Below are positions 59,047 through 64,000 of a stretch of DNA of 64,000 nucleotides, one piece after another. Where the stretch lies: positions 29,307,265 to 29,371,264 of the forward strand of contig NC_088303.1 in NCBI RefSeq assembly GCF_032854445.1, given 5' to 3'. Position 1 is the first letter of the stretch. Each line of letters begins with the position of its first letter. Source of the DNA: Liolophura sinensis (taxonomy: Eukaryota > Mollusca > Polyplacophora > Chitonida > Chitonidae). A program made the position numbers and the translations under genes. The notes under the pieces are model-generated. The model ran no database searches. It saw only the letters and a program-made list of their open reading frames with translations, and was not told where the DNA came from.

Positions 59047-59262
59047 ATTGAGGAAGTGGTCTTTGATATGCAAATTGTGAACTGCATGCAGCAATCCGTG
59101 AAAAATTCCAACACTGTGAATGGCTGAGCAAATGTTGAGCTATGGTAGTAAAAAAACTTCACTCGCTGGAATGGTCTTTGATATGCAATCGCTTCCCATG
59201 ATTGGTTATCCGTGTACTATGGGCGGCCAATGCAGCCCTCGGATTGGCTGAGCAAATACTCA
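59047..59262 (+). promoter_or_regulatory. Duplicated promoter-like module
   Basis: Two copies of a roughly 100-bp module. Each starts tggtctttgatatgcaa (59057 and 59172) and ends tggctgagcaaat (59121 and 59245). The first contains a consensus octamer, ATGCAAAT, at 59068-59075. The second has ATTGG at 59201 and 59243, CCAAT at 59227-59231 and a GC box, GGGCGG, at 59221-59226. Such a cluster is typical of pol II promoters, for example of histone type, but no TATA box or histone gene is visible. Function and direction are inference. Confidence 0.35.
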
Positions 59263-59358
59263 GCTGACAACAGTCAGTGTCTGCATCATTGGTTTAAACA
59301 TTTCGTCACAGTACAGGAAGGCACCGACCAGTGTCATAGGGTCCTAGTACTAATAAAG

Positions 59359-59414
59359 ATGTGGAAAGCTTTCTACAGATACTGTGCATACCAGATAAAT
59401 TTGTATACACCAAG
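59359..59414 (+). CDS. Candidate first coding exon after promoter-like module
   Basis: About 100 bases after the duplicated module an ATG in good context (aaagATGT) begins MWKAFYRYCAYQINLYTP, and the codon is split by a good donor, CAAG|GTAAATTC. The position and donor fit a first coding exon, but no second exon was found and 18 codons are little evidence. Confidence 0.15.
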
Positions 59415-59724
59415 GTAAATTCTTACGCTCTACAAATCTGGTAAAGTATCTAGAGAGTCAAAAAGTGCATAAAAATTGTTGCCCTACATGAAACTTTTCT
59501 TGATTACAAAAATGGTAAAAGTGGCAAAGTCCATAAATCTCATAATCAATAAAGTCACAGAAAGCCTGTATACAAGAAACTGTTGCCTGCATGGAGGCTT
59601 AATTTCTAGAGAACTTGTTTAGTACAGAAAACCAATAAAACAGTTCAACCTTCCACCAGTAGGCACTTGGTAGATGTACACAGGCGAAAAGAAATATAAA
59701 CAAAACATAACTTTCTATCGCTGT
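59415..59724. other. Unique sequence
   Basis: Nothing supported. Confidence 0.4.
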
Positions 59725-60190
59725 ATGTTTGAGATCCATGTGTGATAGCCCAATATACAAGAGTTAAAAAAAAAGCTTAACCTAGCTGCCATCCGAGAAC
59801 GCGCATTTACACACCATACCTTAGACCAGAGAGCTAAAAAAAATCTTAACCTTCAATCCATGTGTGATAACCCAATATACAAGATCTAAAAAAAAGCTTA
59901 GCCTTCCATCCAAGTATGTGCATTTACATACAATACCTTAGACTAGAGAGCTAAAAACAATCTTGACATTCAATCCATGTGTGATAACCTAATATACAAG
60001 ATGTAAAAAAAAAATCTCAACCTTCCATCCAAGTATGTGCATTTTACACACTATACCCAAGACTAGAGAGCTAAAAAAAAAAAATCAATGAATGAGAGCT
60101 CATTATACATGAAGAAGAGATATAAGAAAAAGGTTAACCTTTAATCAATGTATGAGAGCCCATTATACAGCAGGTAAAAAAAAAAAAAGC
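59725..60190. repeat. Tandem array, unit about 117-122 bp, 3 units plus decayed units
   Basis: Units begin atccatgtgtgata (59734, 59856, 59973) and contain cccaatatacaag, an A-run before gcttaaccttc, and ccttagactagagagctaaa. Two shorter decayed units follow with atgagagcccattatac. The A-runs vary in length, as expected for slippage. Confidence 0.93.
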
Positions 60191-60335
60191 TTAAATACCA
60201 ACACTGACACGGCCCCTTTCCCCCTCTCTCACAATACCTCGCCTTCCTTCGTATGTCATCACTGTAGCTTTATGGGTTATGAAAGAGATACATGTGGTTC
60301 ATGTATCACCTTCTCACTGACTGCTGACCAGCCTT

Positions 60336-60400
60336 AGAGTGAGTGAGTGCTTGGGGTTTAACGTCCTACTCAACAATTTTTCAGTCATATGACAACCAGC
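60336..60400 (-). repeat. Type 2 SINE, 3' tail fragment
   Basis: gagtgcttggggtttaacgt, cctactcaacaatttttcag, tcatatgac: the tail of the type 2 SINE in reverse, strongly 5'-truncated. Confidence 0.88.
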
Positions 60401-61957
60401 CTTAGAACTACATATATCTGCAAAGCTTAAAGCCATGTAAATGGAACTCTACAAAAAGGGATGACAAGCTGATAAATATCACAGTCAACAGAATAAAAAA
60501 AAAACAACAAAAAATGTACAACTTATTTAAATAAACCTGTCTTTGAAAAACACATCAAGTGATTATGAATGCCTTTTACATATTTCTGTAAGGCCAAAAC
60601 CGTTCGAACTGATGACAAAACATGCTCAATTTTTACGCCAAAAAAAAGTGTGAATAAATAAATATGCAAAATATTTAAGAAGTTAAGCAAATCCAATTTA
60701 CATATTTCTAAGTCTTTGAGCCAGGGTAACTGTTTTCAAGATAATGCCATAGGAGTTCAGAAATATGATGTGTGTGGATGACACCTATCAGCAGATGCTG
60801 AGTTCACCTTGAAGGTCCAATTCCTATGCAAAGAATTAGAGTGTCTCTGACTAATGAAACATGGGAGGATGTTAGGGGTATACTATGGATATTATGAGAT
60901 TTGGGAAGATTTGGCCATTATACCGCTCATTTCCTACGGGAGCGCTTGGAACATGGCTGGCAGATATACACATACCCACCAATACTCATCCAGCCTAATG
61001 CTTCCACTCTATGGCATAATCACCAGCCCAAAACCCTTATAGATATTTTCCCCCCGGAGATCTTGAGCCACTTGTCGAAGCACAGGCCACTTCATGAATT
61101 TATTAAATCCTATGAAGCCAGTTTTGCCTCCCACAGGGATGATTGCTCAGACAGCCTCTAGTGATACTGCCACAGGAATGGGCGTACTCTTACAAGGGTT
61201 TCACGGATTACAAGACACCAGCAGCAGCTTTCCCACTTGGCTAGACAGCCAGTATTCAGCGAGGATTTCAAGACTTTAGGCACCAGCCGTATTCATTTTG
61301 GCTTTATGGCAATTCTGAACTTGATCCTTTTCATTTGTTTTAAGCCCTCATGTCAAAACTCTGAACTGCTAATTAACATTTAGAAGCACTTAATTCTCAT
61401 TTGATCAGTGACATTATTGACATTTTGAAAGGCGGGTAAATTCATAGTATTTCTGTTTTTTTTTTTTTTGCATTGCTTTCACAAAATATCAATTTTATTC
61501 CATGCTCTGATTCAGTGTATGCTGTGGTATTTTTCAGCAAGTGACGAACTACATGTAATAGCTTGTGAAGAATATCTGACTGGTGGCACTACAATGTTGC
61601 CAAACATACAACACAAAAAAAAAAAGAGACAAAGAAAAAAATTGGCTGGCAAACCAAAAAAATATTTAGATTTCATTACATCTGCGAATTAAGAACAGAA
61701 TTATTAATTGCATGAATTCTAGCAGTTGCTCAGTTCCACTAGGGAGTACTTTGGTAACATTAATTTTTATAGCTCATGTCCTTAAAAAAAGACAAGGAAC
61801 TGACAGCACAAAAAATAACACAACACGAAGAGATTCCAAGAAATTGTCAAAACTCGAATAAATGATGCAAGAATAACTCGTGATATGATGTTCTCCTTCT
61901 CTGGCTAATATGCTGACGTGTTAATTTCCTTTAGCCTTCAATAATATATATACAGTA
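60401..61957. other. Unique sequence
   Basis: A T-run lies at about 61458-61470. No supported gene. Confidence 0.5.
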
Positions 61958-62095
61958 AATGACTTAAAATTTTGCTCTTGATAATGTTGTACATTTTGCC
62001 TGATCCTGCAAGTTCTACTGATCTCAGAAGAGTCTTTTTGAAATTTGTTTGGACTGAACATAGGACAAGATCATGGAGGGAAAATGTAGCTTTTA
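61958..62095 (-). repeat. Unnamed interspersed repeat B, copy 4 (reverse)
   Basis: The reverse complement gives gtccaaacaaatttcaaaa, cagtagaacttgcaggatca, ggcaaaatgtacaacattat and gcaaaattttaagtcattta, matching the other three copies. Confidence 0.6.
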
Positions 62096-62717
62096 GTATC
62101 AGAGGTTGTATTTGATGACCCCTGTTTGCCAGTTAATATTCACTTTCTTGGTAAAATTTTAGGCCATTTACCTTATTGACAATTTTACACGTACTTGTCT
62201 TAAATTCTTTGTTTCACTGCTCAGACAATTAGTGATTACAGACAACTTACTGACAATGTCAGATGTCAATGTCAAATATTGTAATGGGTTTAAACTCCTT
62301 CGTTGTGAAGATGGACAGCAGCAAGAAATGAACAATTCTGATGGAATTCTTAGGAAAATCTATATAACTGTTGTGAATGTAGTGAACTTCTCTCTCTTTG
62401 GTCAAAGCCATTAAAATGTTCATCTAAGGAATTCTTGACATTTTACTTCAAAGTTATCAAATGGCTCCTCCTGTTAGAAGTGAAAAAAGTTCAGAAAAAA
62501 AAATGACAATCTATCAGATGCAATGGATATGAATATTTCCCTGTGGAAAGTTGTGAGATTTCTGACAGCCGTGCTGTCATTTTCCTGTGAGCTATTCAGC
62601 TCTTGAGCAAAACAAATCCAAAATCAAAGGTCTAAACCACAAGATCATGCAGTGCAGTATTTCATTCGTTATCAGTAATGAGAGCACAAATGAACTTGAC
62701 TAATTACTCAGCAATGA
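62096..62717. other. Unique sequence
   Basis: Nothing supported. Confidence 0.45.
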
Positions 62718-62815
62718 TACTTATTTATTTATTTCACTGGTGTTTTATGCCGTAAAATCATTCCATGTATATGATGGTGACAAGTACTTTGGTGGGAGGA
62801 AACTGGGGCTGACTG
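62718..62815 (-). repeat. Type 1 SINE, 3' fragment
   Basis: ttatttatttatttcactgg, tgttttatgccgtaaaatca, and tttggtgggaggaaactggg in reverse orientation; the head is missing. Confidence 0.8.
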
Positions 62816-64000
62816 TGATACTTAACACCAGTGTGTGATAGCAAAAACAACCCATGTAAGAATGTCAACACATTCATGCAGATAATATATTAAAATCTAA
62901 ACCGAAGCACTGCAGTGAAATACACACACATGTAGTTGGATAATATGGACTCACACTTCCTTCATATTCACATGTCTATATGTCTGTTAAAAAAAAATGA
63001 TAAAAAGTAAGGCCTACCTTCTGTGGAAAACAGTTACTTGTTGAAAATAACTACATTTCCACATCTTTGTTCCCACTTTAATTCCTCCCTTCAAGTGGTA
63101 ATGCCTCACTAAAACATTATCTGAAGGATCTTAATGCCAAGGAGTCCAGATTTATTCTAAGACTGTAGCGAGAATTAAGTTTGAATCTATCCAGAGTATA
63201 TTCTGGTATTGAACCCTGAAGTCCTCCTAAAACATGCTTTGATCTTTAACACCTCCATCCAAAGAGACACGAGTTCATCCGGGGTCAACCAAGACAATTT
63301 TGTGAGGAAGAGAAGAGGATTCTAAGGGCTTAAGACAGGGTGTTCACAACATAATGCCAATCCAACAAAACTCTTTTCATGGTAAAAGGTTTTAATCTTC
63401 AGGTACTTGGTAATGTGGATGGAATCTGTTGATCTGTGAGACATACTGAAAAGAACACTGTTGCTCTATCCAAATCCAATATCAGCCCAGAGTGTGATCC
63501 CAAGGACTGGACCGGACCAATTCCTACACAAGAAAAAAAACCCTGATCAAAGCTGCCTGAGTTGATCTGAGCTTTGTGATGATAGATCTGCGTCAGGGAA
63601 ATTAGTTTAGAGTACGACCACTGCATGTTAATGCCAGGGCGCTGTAGCTCATGGCTCGCTGATGTTCGATGTTCGATCCAGACATTGGGTCTGGCCATCA
63701 GGAGAGGCATGATATCCACTCCGCCAGTTTGGTACCATCAACAGAAATGGAGGACAAGCTTGGACGACCATGCACAGCCATGTTTGCTTCGATATCATCT
63801 CTACTGGCTGGCGATTTTTTTTCATGACATTAAAAATGTATAAACATGTCTGTAAGCAGCGAAAAATAAAAAGAATAATTACTACCACAAAATCCAATTC
63901 AAAACCAAAACAGCTACATGTAGTTCCTTGTTATCATTCCTTTGACCTACAACAAAACGAAGTCTTAGAGATGTCTGTACATCCATACGTCATGTTTTCT
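62816..64000. other. Unique sequence to window end
   Basis: Small frames on both strands around 63400-63900 without splice or family evidence. Confidence 0.45.

Noticed and set aside
1-64000. CRISPR arrays, bacterial operons, rRNA genes, intact transposase or reverse transcriptase, viral genes
   Set aside because: Looked for on both strands; the tandem arrays have no CRISPR-like spacers, and no conserved enzyme motif was recognisable.

Overview
This window looks like eukaryotic, AT-rich, intron-like or intergenic DNA from an invertebrate, most likely a mollusc. The main reason is two families of tRNA-derived SINEs scattered on both strands. Their consensus (a tRNA-like head, a unique body, a tail with the core TTGAGTACGRCGTWAAAC, then an A/T-rich or CACTCACT end) is the kind common in molluscan genomes. 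I see no bacterial operons, CRISPR array, rRNA, intact tRNA gene, complete transposase or reverse transcriptase, and no viral gene.

Protein coding: no long unambiguous gene is visible. The number and length of open frames is about what AT-rich random sequence gives, apart from frames opened by tandem repeats. Several short stretches do look like spliced exons, with a good acceptor, one open frame, amino-acid and codon-position use typical of coding DNA, and a GT donor. The best are minus-strand stretches at 27.94-28.27, 26.05-26.15, 51.06-51.36 and 1.19-1.35 kb, and plus-strand stretches at 15.30-15.45 joined in phase to 16.21-16.42, 30.47-30.63, 8.36-8.56 and 9.69-9.80 kb. A small plus-strand frame with a textbook signal peptide starts at 17.61 kb. 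I recognise none as a named family, and exon-like segments appear on both strands, so each has low confidence. Two promoter-like places stand out: a duplicated module with an octamer, CCAAT boxes and a GC box at 59.05-59.26 kb, and a minus-strand CCAAT/TATA-like core near 10.46 kb followed by a strong splice donor.

Layout: 0-13 kb is mostly unique DNA with a 37-bp minisatellite at 2.3-2.75 kb; 13.3-14.4 kb is a large 45-bp satellite passing into a related, diverged array; 14.4-24 kb is mostly unique; 24-33 kb holds type 1 SINEs, microsatellites and repeat A; 36.6-36.9 kb is a 117-bp tandem triplication; 40.1-42.3 kb has three tandem or motif-repeat blocks; 44.8-63 kb is SINE-rich (types 1 and 2) with a 24-bp minisatellite at 45.75-46.2 kb and a roughly 120-bp array at 59.7-60.2 kb. 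Two unnamed interspersed repeats, A (3 copies) and B (4 copies), are recognisable only by comparing the window with itself.

No previously undescribed multi-gene system is visible. The most interesting signals are the duplicated promoter-like module, repeats A and B, the shared tail of the two SINE families, the compound satellite arrays, and the handful of exon candidates that homology or RNA data could quickly settle.
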